NCBI GenBank assembly: GCA_052324925.1
Contig: JBQPRE010000003.1
DNA: 64,000 bases
Reading direction: 5' to 3' (one strand)
Origin: Flavimobilis sp052324925
GTDB taxonomy: Bacteria > Actinomycetota > Actinomycetes > Actinomycetales > Cellulomonadaceae
The position numbers and the translations under genes were made by a program. The notes beneath the pieces are model-generated. The model made no database searches. It was not told the DNA's origin and worked only from the letters and a program-made list of their open reading frames with translations. Shown here one piece after another: positions 17,905-26,912 of the stretch. How positions within the stretch are numbered: position 1 is the stretch's first letter; every line of letters starts with the position of its first letter.

Positions 17905-18836
17905 CGCATGGTCCGTCCGGTGAGGTCGAGGAAGTAGTCCTCGAGCGAGCGGGTACCGAGGTCGAGCCGCGTGACGAGAACGTCCTCCGCGGCGCAGAAC
18001 GCGAGGATCGCCGCGAGCGAGCGGGGATCGAGGGCTCCGTCGATGCGGAGCGACTTCGCGTCGGGAGCAGTGACGTCCCAGCCCTCGCCGCCGAGGTGCT
18101 CCCGCAGCCGCGCGGGAACCGTCGGGTCGAGCGGCGCTGCGGTCGACATCGTCGCGACCTGGCCCGCGCTCTGGGCCGTGAGGACGGCGGGCGGACCTTG
18201 TGCGACGACGCGCCCGTGGTCGACGACGATGACGTCGTCGGCGAGCTCGGCAGCCTCGTCCATGAGGTGCGTCGTGAGGATGACGGAGGTGCCCTGAGCG
18301 CGCAGTGCGCGTGCGAGGTCCCACACGGCGAGCCGGCTCTGGGGATCCATCCCCGCGCTCGGCTCGTCGAGGAAGACGACCTCCGGACGGCCGACGAGCG
18401 CGCAGGCCATGGCGAGGCGCTGCCGCTGGCCGCCCGAGAGCCGGCGCACGGACGTCGCCGCGAAGGACCCCAGCCCGAGGCGTTCGGTGAGGTCGGCGAC
18501 CGGCCAGGGGTCGCGGTACATGCGCGCGACATGGGCGAGGACGTCGCCCGCGCGCTTCTGCGCCGGGAGCCCCGAGTCCTGCAGCATGACGCCGACGCGT
18601 GGACGGAGGGCGACCGCGTCGGTGTGCGGGTCGAGCCCGAGGACCCGGACGCTTCCCGCGTCGGGGATGCGAAGGCCCTCGCAGCATTCGATCGTCGTCG
18701 TCTTTCCGGCGCCGTTGGGCCCGAGGACGGCCGTGATGGCGCCACGGGCCGCGCTCAGGGTGAGACGGTCGACGACGGTGCGGCCACCGTAGGTCTTGAC
18801 GAGGTCGCGTATCTCAACGACGGGATCTGCGGTCAC
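17901..18836 (-). CDS. ABC-2 exporter ATP-binding protein
   Basis: A 311-residue ATPase: Walker A GPNGAGKTT near residue 40, Q-loop VMLQDSGLP, signature RLSGGQRQRLAMA, Walker B VVFLDEPSAGMD and H-loop TTHLMDEA. The ~70-residue C-terminal extension is usual in DrrA/CcmA-like exporters. A GTG at 18836 is preferred over an in-frame TTG at 18845, because a TAGACT hexamer covers 18845-18850 on this strand and leaves eight bases to the GTG, a leaderless layout. Divergent from sufR. Confidence 0.9.
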   Translation of the reverse strand: MTADPVVEIRDLVKTYGGRTVVDRLTLSAARGAITAVLGPNGAGKTTTIECCEGLRIPDAGSVRVLGLDPHTDAVALRPRVGVMLQDSGLPAQKRAGDVLAHVARMYRDPWPVADLTERLGLGSFAATSVRRLSGGQRQRLAMACALVGRPEVVFLDEPSAGMDPQSRLAVWDLARALRAQGTSVILTTHLMDEAAELADDVIVVDHGRVVAQGPPAVLTAQSAGQVATMSTAAPLDPTVPARLREHLGGEGWDVTAPDAKSLRIDGALDPRSLAAILAFCAAEDVLVTRLDLGTRSLEDYFLDLTGRTMR

Positions 18837-18991
18837 GGATGGCAAGTCTAGGTGTGCGCTGCGGGGCGGCTCGTGCGACAGGCCGCCGACACGCCCGAAG
18901 GCGGATGTGTCTCACGACACTCAGCGTGGTTGTGCGTCGTGGCGACCGATCGATTCGGCGCCGCAGCCGCAGGATCCTGCCGTTCGACGAC

Positions 18992-19005
18992 GGGACCTAG
19001 GTCCC
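18992..19005. promoter_or_regulatory. perfect 14-bp palindrome in the sufR / ABC divergent region
   Basis: GGGACCTAGGTCCC reads the same on both strands. It lies ~155 bases from the ABC ATPase start and ~90 from the sufR start, in a 257-base divergent intergenic region. It has the size and symmetry of a dimeric repressor site. The cognate protein is unknown. Confidence 0.45.
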
Positions 19006-19011
19006 CAGGTG

Positions 19012-19025
19012 AGGTAGGCCTTCCT
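19012..19025. promoter_or_regulatory. imperfect palindrome upstream of sufR, possible iron-responsive operator
   Basis: AGGTAGGCCTTCCT is a 14-bp inverted repeat with one mismatched pair. It partly resembles DtxR/IdeR iron boxes (AGGTTAGGCTAACCT core) but is one base shorter, so the link to iron is only suggestive. Confidence 0.35.
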
Positions 19026-19037
19026 TGCGGTCAAACA

Positions 19038-19065
19038 TTTAGGGCAGGAGACTGTTCCCTATATC
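19038..19065 (+). promoter_or_regulatory. sufR promoter with overlapping inverted repeat
   Basis: TTTAGG (19038-19043) and TATATC (19060-19065), 16 bases apart, could be -35 and -10. The inverted repeat TAGGG (19040-19044) / CCCTA (19057-19061) overlaps both, the layout expected for autorepression by SufR. The following AAGGAG before the ATG shows a normal leader here. Confidence 0.45.
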
Positions 19066-19093
19066 GCAGCCGATCGGTGGAAGGAGTGTGCGC

Positions 19094-19870
19094 ATGACCG
19101 TCGAACCCGACGCGCGGGCTCTCACCCCTGCCGCCGAGCACAGCACCCGTGACCGGGTCCTCGAGCTCGTCGTGTCCGACGGACCGGTGAGCGCAGCGGA
19201 CCTCGGCCTGCGGCTCGACCTCACGTCGGCCGCGATCCGACGACACATCGCGAGCCTCGAGAGCGAAGGCCTCGTCACCGTTCACGAGTCCGGTCACACG
19301 GGGCAGCGCGGCCGTCCCGCGCGGCGTTACGTCGCCACGGGATCCGCGCAGGACTCCCTTGCGGCCGGGTACTCCCGGCTCGCCCTGCAGCTCATGGACC
19401 ATGTGCAGGCCGTCGGGGGAGAGGCCGCCGTCGAGCAGTTCGCGACGGCGAACGTCGCGGAGCGTGAGGCGCGCTACGCAGCTGCTCTCGACGCGACCGA
19501 CGCCGCCGCGCGCGTCCAGCAGCTCGCCGACGCGCTCACCGACGACGGCTTCGTCGCCTCGGTTCGCCCCGTACCGGGCACGCACATGGTCCAGCTCTGC
19601 CAGGGCCATTGCCCCGTGCAGCACGTCGCGGCGCGCTTCCCCCAGCTGTGCGACGCCGAGGTCGCCGCGTTCTCGCGGCTCCTCGGGACGCACGTGCAAC
19701 GGCTGTCGACGCTCGCAGGAGGTGCACACGTGTGCACGACGAACATCCCGGTGGGGCCGCCGCCCGGCGTCCCGCCGGACGACACGGGGGCGGCCCAGGC
19801 CGCCCCCGTCACGACCACCACCGGGACCCACACCCGGCCGACCGGCCGGACCGCGGAAGGAATGAGATGA
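19094..19870 (+). CDS. sufR: SufR, Fe-S sensing repressor of the suf operon
   Basis: A 258-residue DeoR/ArsR-like regulator. The N-terminal winged helix (residues ~20-80, SAADLGLRLDLTSAAIRRHI) is followed by a ligand region with cysteines at 169, 173, 186 and 214 (LCQGHCPVQHVAARFPQLC and HVCTTNIP), the pattern that holds a [4Fe-4S] cluster in SufR. It represses suf when clusters are plentiful. ATG preceded by GGAAGGAG; the stop overlaps sufB. Equivalent to Rv1460. Confidence 0.93.
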   Translation: MTVEPDARALTPAAEHSTRDRVLELVVSDGPVSAADLGLRLDLTSAAIRRHIASLESEGLVTVHESGHTGQRGRPARRYVATGSAQDSLAAGYSRLALQLMDHVQAVGGEAAVEQFATANVAEREARYAAALDATDAAARVQQLADALTDDGFVASVRPVPGTHMVQLCQGHCPVQHVAARFPQLCDAEVAAFSRLLGTHVQRLSTLAGGAHVCTTNIPVGPPPGVPPDDTGAAQAAPVTTTTGTHTRPTGRTAEGMR

Positions 19871-21315
19871 CCGCACCCACCGAGAACGTCGCGGAGCAGG
19901 ACGCTCGCGCGAGCGACGACGAGATCATTGCCTCGATCGGCGCGTACGAATACGGCTGGCACGACGACGACGCCGCCGGCGCCCTCGCCCAGCGAGGCCT
20001 TTCGGAGGCCGTCGTGCGCAACATCTCGGCGCTCAAGAACGAGCCCGAGTGGATGCTCAAGACGCGCCTCAAGGCACTGCGTCTCTTCGACCGCAAGCCG
20101 ATGCCGTCGTGGGGTGCTGACCTCTCGGGCATCGACTTCGACAACATCAAGTACTTCGTCCGCTCGACCGAGAAGCAGGCGACCTCGTGGGAGGAGCTCC
20201 CGGAGGACATCAGGAACACCTACGACCGCCTCGGCATCCCCGAGGCTGAGAAGCAGCGTCTCGTCGCAGGCGTCGCCGCCCAGTACGAGTCCGAGGTCGT
20301 CTACCACCAGATCCGGGAGGACCTGGAGGAGCAGGGCGTCATCTTCGTCGACACCGACACGGGCCTGCGTGAGTACCCCGAGATCTTCGAGCAGTACTTC
20401 GGCTCGGTCATCCCCTCGGGCGACAACAAGTTCGCAGCGCTCAACACGGCCGTCTGGTCGGGCGGCTCGTTCGTCTACGTCCCGCCGGGCGTCCACGTCG
20501 AGATCCCGCTGCAGGCCTACTTCCGCATCAACACGGAGAACATGGGCCAGTTCGAGCGGACGCTCATCATCGCCGACGAAGGCTCGTACGTGCACTACGT
20601 CGAGGGCTGCACGGCGCCGATCTACTCCTCTGACTCGCTGCACTCTGCGGTCGTCGAGATCATCGTCAAGAAGAACGCCCGCGTGCGCTACACGACCATC
20701 CAGAACTGGTCGAACAACGTCTACAACCTCGTGACCAAGCGCGCCACGGCCGCCGAGGGCGCCACGATGGAATGGGTCGACGGCAACATCGGCTCCAAGG
20801 TGACGATGAAGTACCCGGCGATTTACATGCTCGGCGAGCACGCCCGCGGCGAGACCCTGTCGATCGCGTTCGCTGGCGAGGGCCAGCACCAGGACGCCGG
20901 CTGCAAGATGGTCCACGCGGCGCCCAACACGTCGTCGTCGATCGTCTCGAAGTCCGTCGCCCGTGGCGGCGGCCGCACCTCCTACCGCGGCCTCGTCCAG
21001 GTCCTCGAAGGAGCCAAGCGCTCGGCGTCGACCGTGCTGTGCGACGCGCTCCTCGTCGACCAGATCTCGCGCTCCGACACGTACCCGTACGTCGACGTCC
21101 GCGAGGACGACGTCTCCATGGGCCACGAGGCCACCGTGTCCCGCGTGAGCGAGGACCAGCTCTTCTACCTCATGTCGCGTGGCATGGAAGAGACCGAGGC
21201 CATGGCGATGATCGTCCGCGGCTTCGTCGAGCCCATCGCGCGTGAGCTGCCGATGGAGTACGCCCTCGAGCTCAACCGCCTCATCGAACTCCAGATGGAA
21301 GGTTCCGTCGGCTGA
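19867..21315 (+). CDS. sufB: Fe-S cluster assembly protein SufB
   Basis: A 482-residue scaffold subunit of SufBC2D. It carries the family core FVYVPPGVHVEIPLQAYFRI, FERTLIIADEGSYVHYVEGC with the conserved Cys, and the C-terminal EDQLFYLMSRGMEE. No intein is present, unlike M. tuberculosis SufB. The ATG overlaps the sufR stop. Builds [Fe-S] clusters from sulfur passed by SufS-SufU. Confidence 0.97.
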   Translation: MTAPTENVAEQDARASDDEIIASIGAYEYGWHDDDAAGALAQRGLSEAVVRNISALKNEPEWMLKTRLKALRLFDRKPMPSWGADLSGIDFDNIKYFVRSTEKQATSWEELPEDIRNTYDRLGIPEAEKQRLVAGVAAQYESEVVYHQIREDLEEQGVIFVDTDTGLREYPEIFEQYFGSVIPSGDNKFAALNTAVWSGGSFVYVPPGVHVEIPLQAYFRINTENMGQFERTLIIADEGSYVHYVEGCTAPIYSSDSLHSAVVEIIVKKNARVRYTTIQNWSNNVYNLVTKRATAAEGATMEWVDGNIGSKVTMKYPAIYMLGEHARGETLSIAFAGEGQHQDAGCKMVHAAPNTSSSIVSKSVARGGGRTSYRGLVQVLEGAKRSASTVLCDALLVDQISRSDTYPYVDVREDDVSMGHEATVSRVSEDQLFYLMSRGMEETEAMAMIVRGFVEPIARELPMEYALELNRLIELQMEGSVG

Positions 21316-22547
21316 TGACCACCGCTACCCCCACCCCCCTGAGCACGGACCACTCGCGCGCGACCGCCGACGGCGCGCACTCGCACGGCGTGGTCGTCCC
21401 GCAGGGTTCGCGCGCCGAGCGTGCCACGTCCTTCGACCTCGCGGACATCCCCGTTCCCACGGGCCGCGAGGAAGAGTGGCGCTTCAGCCCCGTCGCACGC
21501 CTCCAGCCGCTCTTCGTGGAGACGATCGACGGCCACGGCGTCCAGACGACGGTCGTCGCCGCACCCGAGGTCACGGTCGAGATCGTCGGCCGCGACGACG
21601 CACGGCTCGGCAAGGCGGGACGCCCCGGCGACCGCGCCGCCGTCGCCGCGTGGAACACGTTCGCCGAGGCCACCGTCGTCACCGTCCCGGCCGAGGCCGT
21701 CGCGTCCGCGACGACGTCGATCCGCGTCGAGGGCATCGAGGGCCAGGGCGACGTCGCGACGTCGAACCACCTGCTCATCCGTGCCGAGCACCACGCCGAG
21801 GCAGTCGTCGTCATCGACCACGTCGGAGATGCTCTGCTCAACCAGACCGTCGAGATCGAGGTCGGGGACGGCGCGCAGCTCACGGTCGTCACCGTGCAGG
21901 ATTGGGCCCGCGGCGCCGTCCACGCGTCCTCCCACCGCGCACGCCTCGGCCGCGACTCGCGCCTCAAGCACGTCGTCGTGACGTTCGGCGGCGACGTCGT
22001 CCGTGTCACGCCGGACGCGGAGTTCACGGGCGAGGGAGGCGAGGTCGAGATGATCGGTCTCTACTTCGCGGACACCGACCAGCACCAGGAGCACCGCCTC
22101 TTCGTCGACCACGCCGTGCCCCGCTGCACGTCGCGCGTCACGTACAAGGGCGCCCTCCAGGGCGCGGGTGCCCACACCGTATGGGTGGGCGACGTCCTCA
22201 TCCGCGCCGCCGCCGAGGGCACCGACACCTACGAGCTCAACCGCAACCTCGTCCTTACGGACGGCGCGCGCGCGGACTCCGTGCCGAACCTCGAGATCGA
22301 GACCGGTGAGATCGAGGGCGCGGGCCACGCGTCCGCGACGGGCCGCTTCGACGACGAGCAGCTGTTCTACCTCCAGGCGCGGGGCATCCCCGAGACTGAC
22401 GCGCGTCGCCTCGTCGTGCGCGGCTTCTTTGCCGAGCTCATCCACGAGATCGGCGTGCCCGAGGTCGAGGAGCGTCTGCTCGCGTCGATCGACGCCGAGC
22501 TCGAGAGCTCCATGGCCGCGATCGAGGCTGGCACGGCCCAGGCATGA
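21315..22547 (+). CDS. sufD: Fe-S cluster assembly protein SufD
   Basis: A 410-residue SufB paralogue. The beta-helix core shows VKHVVVTFGGDVVRVTP-like stretches, and the C-terminus has DDEQLFYLQARGIPETDARR, as in SufD. An N-terminal GREEEWRFSPVARL is family-typical. The start shares one base with the sufB stop (TGATG), and the stop overlaps the Rieske gene. Forms the SufBC2D complex. Confidence 0.96.
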   Translation: MTTATPTPLSTDHSRATADGAHSHGVVVPQGSRAERATSFDLADIPVPTGREEEWRFSPVARLQPLFVETIDGHGVQTTVVAAPEVTVEIVGRDDARLGKAGRPGDRAAVAAWNTFAEATVVTVPAEAVASATTSIRVEGIEGQGDVATSNHLLIRAEHHAEAVVVIDHVGDALLNQTVEIEVGDGAQLTVVTVQDWARGAVHASSHRARLGRDSRLKHVVVTFGGDVVRVTPDAEFTGEGGEVEMIGLYFADTDQHQEHRLFVDHAVPRCTSRVTYKGALQGAGAHTVWVGDVLIRAAAEGTDTYELNRNLVLTDGARADSVPNLEIETGEIEGAGHASATGRFDDEQLFYLQARGIPETDARRLVVRGFFAELIHEIGVPEVEERLLASIDAELESSMAAIEAGTAQA

Positions 22548-22879
22548 CCGCACAGCTCGCATGCCTCGCACAGGACGTCCCCGTCGAGGGAACGTTCCGT
22601 GTCGAGCTCGAAGATGCAGCCGGACGCACCGTCGAGGTCGCGGTTGCCCGCGACTCCGACGGTGAGCTTCACGCCGTCTCCGACATCTGCTCTCACGGGG
22701 CGGTCTCGCTCTCCGAGGGAGAGGTCGACGGCTGCCACATCGAGTGCTGGCTCCACGGGTCGCGTTTCGACCTGCGTACGGGCCAGCCCGACTCGCCGCC
22801 TGCCGTGCGACCCATCCCCGTCTATCCCCTGACCCTCGACGGTGACCGCGTTCTCGTCGACGTCGACACCACCGTCTAA
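22544..22879 (+). CDS. Rieske-type [2Fe-2S] ferredoxin in the suf operon
   Basis: A 111-residue soluble Rieske protein. The cluster ligands are Cys49-x-His51 and Cys68-x2-His71 (CSHG and CWLHG). It looks like the small non-heme dioxygenase ferredoxin type. Such a gene is commonly inserted between sufD and sufC in actinobacteria and may supply electrons during cluster assembly. It is overlapped by ATGA with sufD. Confidence 0.92.
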   Translation: MTAQLACLAQDVPVEGTFRVELEDAAGRTVEVAVARDSDGELHAVSDICSHGAVSLSEGEVDGCHIECWLHGSRFDLRTGQPDSPPAVRPIPVYPLTLDGDRVLVDVDTTV

Positions 22880-22897
22880 AGCCTTACGAGGAGAACA

Positions 22898-23653
<756 letters not shown>

Positions 23654-23679
23654 ACTCTGCCGGGCACAGCCCGGCACCC

Positions 23680-23712
23680 GTGCGGCGGGGCGTCGTTGAC
23701 GCCCCGCCGCAC
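23680..23712 (+). terminator. 15-bp hairpin between sufC and sufS
   Basis: GTGCGGCGGGGCGTC pairs perfectly with GACGCCCCGCCGCAC around a GTT loop. No T-tract follows, so it may attenuate, or protect the 3' end of the upstream mRNA, rather than terminate fully. It separates the SufBCD half from the SufS-U half of the operon. Confidence 0.6.
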
Positions 23713-23767
23713 GCCCCCCGCAACTTTTCGGGCCGCGCCGCGGCCCACGACCACGAGGCGGTAGGAC

Positions 23768-25039
23768 ATGCTCAACGACGTTGAGCTCGCGGCTGTGCGC
23801 GCCGACTTCCCGTTGCTCGCGCGCACGCTGCGCGACGGGCGACCTCTCGTCTACCTCGACTCCGGGGCGACCTCGCAGAAGCCCGACCCGGTGCTCGACG
23901 CCGAGCAGGACTTCTACCTGCAGCGCAACGCCGCAGTGCACCGCGGCGCGCACCAGCTCGCCGAGGAGGCCACCGAGGCCTTCGAGCTCGCCCGCGAGGC
24001 CGTTGCTCGGTTCGTGGGAGCCGACGACGACGAGATCGTGTGGACGTCCGGCGCGACCGCAGCCCTCAACCTTGTCGCCTACGCGATCGGCAACGCGAGC
24101 GCGGGCCGTGGGGGGCAGGCGGCACGCCGCCTCGCCGTCGGCCCGGGCGACGAGATCGTCGTCACCGAGGCCGAGCACCACGCCAACCTCGTCCCGTGGC
24201 AGGAGCTGTGCGCCCGGACGGGCGCGACCCTGCGCTGGCTCGGGGTCGACGACGACGGCCGCATCCGCATCGACGAGGCCGCGACCGTCATCACGGAACG
24301 CACCAAGGTCCTCGCGTTCACGCACGTCTCCAACGTCACGGGCGCGATCACGCCCGTGGCGCCGCTCGTCGCACGAGCACGCGAGGTCGGCGCGCTCGTC
24401 GTTCTCGACGCGTGCCAGTCAGTCCCGCACCTCGCCGTCGACGTCCACGCGCTCGACGTGGACTTCGCCGCATTCTCCGCGCACAAGATGCTCGGCCCGA
24501 CGGGAGTCGGGGCGCTCTACGGCCGGCGCGAGCTGCTCGAGATCATGCCCCCGTTCCTCACGGGCGGGTCGATGGTCGAGATGGTGACGATGGAGGCCAC
24601 GACCTTCATGCCGCCGCCCCAGCGCTTCGAGGCGGGGACGCAGCCGGTTGCCCAGGCCGTCGCCACGGGCGCGGCCGCCAACTATCTGCGCGAGCTCGGC
24701 ATGGATGCCGTCGCCGAGCACGAGAAGGTGCTCACCCGCGCCATGCTCGAGGCGGTCGACCTGCCCGGCGTGCGCGTCATCGGCCCGACGGACACGACCG
24801 ACCGCCTCGCGGTCGTCTCGTTCGTCGTGGACGGCGTGCACGCGCACGACGTCGGGCAGGTGCTCGACGACGCGGGCGTCGCGGTCCGAGTGGGCCACCA
24901 CTGCGCGCAGCCGCTGCACAGGCGCTTCGGCGTCGCGGCGACCGCGCGCGCCTCAGCATCCGTGTACACGACGCTCGACGACATCGCGGCACTGCGGGAA
25001 CACCTCGCAGGGGTCCGGACGTTCTTCGGTCTGTCCTAG
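23768..25039 (+). CDS. sufS: cysteine desulfurase SufS
   Basis: A 423-residue class V PLP enzyme releasing sulfur from cysteine as a persulfide. The PLP lysine is Lys240 in FSAHKMLGP. The active cysteine is Cys379 in GHHCAQPLHRRFG, in the type II (SufS) form of the motif. The GSMVEMVTMEATTFMPPP loop is typical. AGGCGGTAGGA precedes the ATG. Works with SufU. Confidence 0.96.
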   Translation: MLNDVELAAVRADFPLLARTLRDGRPLVYLDSGATSQKPDPVLDAEQDFYLQRNAAVHRGAHQLAEEATEAFELAREAVARFVGADDDEIVWTSGATAALNLVAYAIGNASAGRGGQAARRLAVGPGDEIVVTEAEHHANLVPWQELCARTGATLRWLGVDDDGRIRIDEAATVITERTKVLAFTHVSNVTGAITPVAPLVARAREVGALVVLDACQSVPHLAVDVHALDVDFAAFSAHKMLGPTGVGALYGRRELLEIMPPFLTGGSMVEMVTMEATTFMPPPQRFEAGTQPVAQAVATGAAANYLRELGMDAVAEHEKVLTRAMLEAVDLPGVRVIGPTDTTDRLAVVSFVVDGVHAHDVGQVLDDAGVAVRVGHHCAQPLHRRFGVAATARASASVYTTLDDIAALREHLAGVRTFFGLS

Positions 25040-25048
25040 GAGGAACTC

Positions 25049-25603
25049 ATGTCTGCCAGCGCGATGGAACAGCTTTACCAGCAGGTCATCCTCGACCACT
25101 ACAAGTCCCCGAACGGCCGCGGCCTGCGGGACGCACCGACCGCGCACGCGTGTGGCGAGTCGCACCAGCTCAACCCGACGTGCGGTGACGAGGTGACGCT
25201 GCGCGTCGTCGTCGAGCCGTCCGAGGCCGGACCCACGATCGAGTCGATCAGCTGGGACGGTCAGGGGTGCTCGATCTCCCAGGCGTCGCTCTCGGTCATG
25301 ACCGAGCTCGCCGAGGGGTCCCCGGTCTCCCGTGCCGAAGAGCTCGGGGACCTGTTCCGTGACCTCATGGCGACGCGCGGCAAGGGCCTCGACGACGATG
25401 ACGCGGAGGATCGCCTCGGCGACGCGACGGCCTTCACCGGCGTCTCGAAGTTCCCGGCGCGCATCAAGTGTGCGTTGCTCGGCTGGGCGGCGTTACGCGA
25501 CGCCCTCGTGCGCACCGGAACCGTCGGCGAGGCGCTCGCGACGGCGTCCTCGTCTCACACCACTCCTACCACTACGAACTCGACCTCCGAGGAGCAGTCA
25601 TGA
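25049..25603 (+). CDS. sufU: SufU, zinc-dependent sulfurtransferase
   Basis: A 184-residue IscU-like protein of the Gram-positive SufU type. The conserved cysteines are Cys45 (NPTCGDEV), Cys74 (GQGCSISQAS) and Cys141 (IKCALLGW). It accepts the persulfide from SufS through a zinc site and passes sulfur to SufBCD. The start has TAGGAGGA. The last ~25 residues are a Ser/Thr-rich tail. Confidence 0.94.
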   Translation: MSASAMEQLYQQVILDHYKSPNGRGLRDAPTAHACGESHQLNPTCGDEVTLRVVVEPSEAGPTIESISWDGQGCSISQASLSVMTELAEGSPVSRAEELGDLFRDLMATRGKGLDDDDAEDRLGDATAFTGVSKFPARIKCALLGWAALRDALVRTGTVGEALATASSSHTTPTTTNSTSEEQS

Positions 25604-25923
25604 CGACTCCCAGCCCACTGAACGCCGCCGATGTCGAGGAGGCGATGCGTGACGTCATTGACCCCGAGCTCGGCATCAACGTCGTCGACCTCGGCCTCGT
25701 CTACGGCATCACGATCGACCAGAACAACCACGCGGTCATCGACATGACGCTCACGTCTGCGGCGTGCCCGCTCACGGACGTCATCGAGGACCAGACCGGC
25801 CAGGCGCTCGACGGCCTCACCGACGGCTACCGCGTCAACTGGGTGTGGATGCCGCCGTGGGGTCCTGAGAAGATCACGGACGACGGCCGTGACCAGCTGC
25901 GCGCGCTCGGCTTCAACGTCTGA
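25600..25923 (+). CDS. SufT-like MIP18/DUF59 metal-sulfur cluster assembly factor
   Basis: A 107-residue DUF59 protein. The signature MRDVIDPELGINVVDLGLVY is followed by LTSAACPLTDVIEDQ with a conserved Cys, and by WVWMPPWGPEKITDDGRDQL. It is thought to help cluster maturation or transfer; the M. tuberculosis homologue is Rv1466. The ATG overlaps the sufU stop, and it is the last gene of the suf operon. Confidence 0.92.
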   Translation: MTTPSPLNAADVEEAMRDVIDPELGINVVDLGLVYGITIDQNNHAVIDMTLTSAACPLTDVIEDQTGQALDGLTDGYRVNWVWMPPWGPEKITDDGRDQLRALGFNV

Positions 25924-25942
25924 AGTCCTCTGCTCCGCGTGC

Positions 25943-25982
25943 CACGAGGGCCGCACCCCGGATCCGGGGTGCGGCCCTCGTG
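25943..25982. terminator. 40-bp perfect palindrome, bidirectional terminator
   Basis: A fully symmetric 40-bp sequence centred on GGATCC: CACGAGGGCCGCACCCC on one arm and its exact complement on the other. It lies 19 bases after the suf operon stop and 11 bases before the end of the convergent metallopeptidase gene, serving both. Confidence 0.85.
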
Positions 25983-25993
25983 CTGCGTGTGGC

Positions 25994-26884
25994 TCAGAGC
26001 CGACTGCCGCTCACCGCGAACGTGTCGCACGCGCCCGCGCCCTTCTCGAGTCCGGTGGTGAACCAGCGCTGGCGCTGCTCGGAGGAGCCGTGCGTCCACG
26101 ACTCGGGGCGGACGGAACCGGACTGGCCTTGGATCGCGTCGTCGCCGATGGCCGAGGCCGTATCGAGGGCGTCGGCGATCTCCGCCTTCGTCGGCGGCTT
26201 GAGGAACGTCGTGCCCGCGTCGTCCTTCGTCGTCGCAGCCGCGCCGACCCACGCGCCCGCGAAGCAGTCCGCCTGGAGCTCGATGCGCACGGAGTCGCTC
26301 GTCGGGCCGGAGTCGCCGCGCTCCGCGGCGGCCATCGCACCCGTGAGCGTCGAGATGTGGTGACCCCACTCGTGCGCGACGACGTACATCTGCGCGAGGC
26401 TGCCGCCGTCAGCGCCGAGCTGCGAGCGCAGTGTCCGGTAGAACGACGTGTCGAGGTAGATGTCCTGGTCGCCGGGACAGTAGAAGGGGCCGACGGCCGA
26501 CGACGCGCTTCCGCACGCGGTCGAGACTGAGCCCTCGAAGAGATTGACGTGCGGGGTCACGTACGTGCCGGAGGCGAGGCTCGGGAACTCCGCCGCCCAG
26601 AACGCATCGAGGGAGTTGGCGGCGCCGACGACCCGACACTCGTCGTCCTGGTTCGCAGCCGCGCCCGTCGCACAGCGGGACAGGTCGCCTGTCGGTCCGG
26701 GGTTGACCGCAATGTTCGACGTCCCGCCGCCGACGAGCCCGGACAGGTCGACGCCGAACTGCTGGGCCACGACGACAAGGAGGACGACGACGAGCCCGCC
26801 GCCACCACCGATCGCGAGCCCCTTGCCGCCCGAGCGCTTGCTCACCTTGCTCGTGTCAAAACGCGCGTCGTCGTTGAAGGTCAT
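25994..26884 (-). CDS. YpfJ-family neutral zinc metallopeptidase, membrane-anchored
   Basis: A 296-residue predicted zinc peptidase. It has a short cytosolic N-terminus, one transmembrane segment (GLAIGGGGGLVVVLLVVVAQQ, residues ~23-43) and an external catalytic domain. The zinc motif is HEWGHH. A second block, ELQADCFAGAWVGAA, provides the third ligand region. Cysteines 2-4 may form disulfides. A TACCGT hexamer lies six bases before the ATG at 26884, a leaderless layout, so the longer upstream frame is rejected. Substrate unknown. Confidence 0.9.
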   Translation of the reverse strand: MTFNDDARFDTSKVSKRSGGKGLAIGGGGGLVVVLLVVVAQQFGVDLSGLVGGGTSNIAVNPGPTGDLSRCATGAAANQDDECRVVGAANSLDAFWAAEFPSLASGTYVTPHVNLFEGSVSTACGSASSAVGPFYCPGDQDIYLDTSFYRTLRSQLGADGGSLAQMYVVAHEWGHHISTLTGAMAAAERGDSGPTSDSVRIELQADCFAGAWVGAAATTKDDAGTTFLKPPTKAEIADALDTASAIGDDAIQGQSGSVRPESWTHGSSEQRQRWFTTGLEKGAGACDTFAVSGSRL

Positions 26885-26912
26885 GAGCACACGGTAGCGC
26901 TGCTCCCGCTTC

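Noticed and set aside
17096..18745. Long minus-strand open frames covering both ABC exporter genes in other frames.
   Set aside because: Compositional shadows of the GC-rich ATPase and permease genes; their Arg/Ser/Pro-rich content lacks any domain.
19012..19025. A firm IdeR/DtxR iron box.
   Set aside because: It is one base shorter than the 19-bp pattern and matches only about half of the positions; kept only as a possible operator.
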